From Candidatus Heimdallarchaeota archaeon (GTDB lineage Archaea; Asgardarchaeota; Heimdallarchaeia; Heimdallarchaeales; Heimdallarchaeaceae): 5,813 nt of DNA. Where the stretch lies: assembly GCA_023135215.1 (NCBI GenBank), contig JAGLTP010000329.1, positions 1 to 5,813 on the forward strand, read 5' to 3'. Of the stretch, positions 5,431 to 5,813 are shown piece by piece. The notes beneath the pieces are model-generated. The model was not told where the DNA came from and did not search any database. It worked only from the letters and a program-made list of their open reading frames with translations. The position numbers were made by a program, and so were the translations under genes. The stretch's first letter is position 1. Every line of letters begins with the position of its first letter.

Positions 5431-5813
5431 TTAGTAATATTCTATTTCATCGTGATCGAATTCTATAACTGCATCCCAGTGGACATTTGAGACTATATCT
5501 CCCCCTAAATGTGCATTTAATCCGAATCCAAAATGAACTGTATCTCTTAATATCTCTTGAATAGCAATATTGTTCTCTAAGCTCTTATTTGGATTTGTAC
5601 CAAAAGCAACCTCTCCTAGAGTATATCCATTGTAATCAACTCTTGCTAAACATTCATTTTTTAGAAAATCTACCTCTTGTTTTCCTTCTATATTAACAAT
5701 TCTCCCTCTATCAATTTCAAATTTCAATTCATTTTCTATTTCCGGAAAAGGTACAATATCCTTGAAATCTATAGGAAATTCGCTTATGCATCTATCAACT
5801 ATAATTGTTCCAT
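5431..5813 (-). CDS. M29/AmpS-like leucyl aminopeptidase family protein, C-terminal part, 5'-truncated by window edge
   Basis: The minus-strand frame stays open to the right edge, so 126 complete residues of the C-terminus are visible; a TTG at 5727 is internal and not the start. Upstream of it the protein reads GTIIVDRCISEFPI...DIVPFPEIENE, continuing into the beta-rich FEIDRGRIVNIEGKQE. The block YTLGEVAFGTNPNKS, then DTVHFGFGLNAHLGGD and SNVHWDAVIEFD, fits the C-terminal metal site of the M29 (AmpS, COG2309) aminopeptidases, where Glu, His and a His-x-Asp pair bind two metal ions. All of those side chains are present here (Glu in GEVAFG, His in TVHFG, His and Asp in HWD). The Tyr expected after the first His is not obvious; the segment reads GLNAHLGG. 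It would be a cytoplasmic exopeptidase, but the N-terminal half is unseen and a catalytically different homologue cannot be excluded. Confidence 0.75.
   Translation of the reverse strand, partial: GTIIVDRCISEFPIDFKDIVPFPEIENELKFEIDRGRIVNIEGKQEVDFLKNECLARVDYNGYTLGEVAFGTNPNKSLENNIAIQEILRDTVHFGFGLNAHLGGDIVSNVHWDAVIEFDHDEIEYY

Noticed and set aside
5725..5727. TTG at 5727 (minus strand) as the start of the aminopeptidase-like gene
   Set aside because: The frame continues without a stop to base 5813, and the added residues resemble the upstream part of the same domain.

Overview
The window looks like a piece of an AT-rich archaeal genome. Four intergenic spaces carry archaeal-style TATA boxes, some with a purine-rich BRE-like stretch upstream. 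One gene starts at a GTG about 25 bases from its TATA box with no Shine-Dalgarno sequence, as expected for a leaderless archaeal mRNA. Others combine a TATA box with a short leader and a GAGG-type ribosome binding site. The gene families present (DmpA/P1 peptidase, M29-like aminopeptidase, small glutaredoxin plus ferredoxin:thioredoxin reductase catalytic chain) fit an archaeon, though none is exclusive to archaea. The phylum cannot be settled from this sequence. There are no rRNA or tRNA genes, insertion sequences, CRISPR arrays or long repeats.

Layout, left to right. (1) 1-558 (+): the 3' part of a DmpA/S58-type self-processing aminopeptidase, cut by the window edge. (2) 563-1609 (-): an FMN-dependent alpha-hydroxy-acid dehydrogenase/oxidase of a short, Cys-rich type familiar from anaerobic Firmicutes. 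(3) 1757-3307 (+): a TaqI/Eco57I-class adenine-N6 DNA methyltransferase. (4) 3373-3990 (+): a basic, helical 205-residue protein of unknown function. (5) 3998-4651 (-): an O-methyltransferase of the COMT/CCoAOMT type. (6) 4762-5073 (+) and 5085-5423 (+): a two-gene redox operon, a CxxC glutaredoxin-like protein followed by a ferredoxin:thioredoxin reductase catalytic chain. (7) 5431-5813 (-): the C-terminal part of an M29/AmpS-like metallo-aminopeptidase, cut by the right edge.

The clearest functional unit is the redox pair: the iron-sulfur reductase would pass electrons from ferredoxin to the adjacent glutaredoxin-like CxxC protein. Its third Cys motif is CYC rather than the usual CHC. The second possible unit is the DNA methyltransferase and the unknown gene 65 bases downstream, which could be a restriction-modification or defence pair. 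No nuclease motif is visible in the unknown protein, so this stays a hypothesis.

The packing is striking. Three tail-to-tail gene pairs are separated by only 4, 7 and 7 bases, while the two divergent spaces (147 and 110 bases) hold nearly all the recognisable promoters. No stretch over 300 bases is without a gene.
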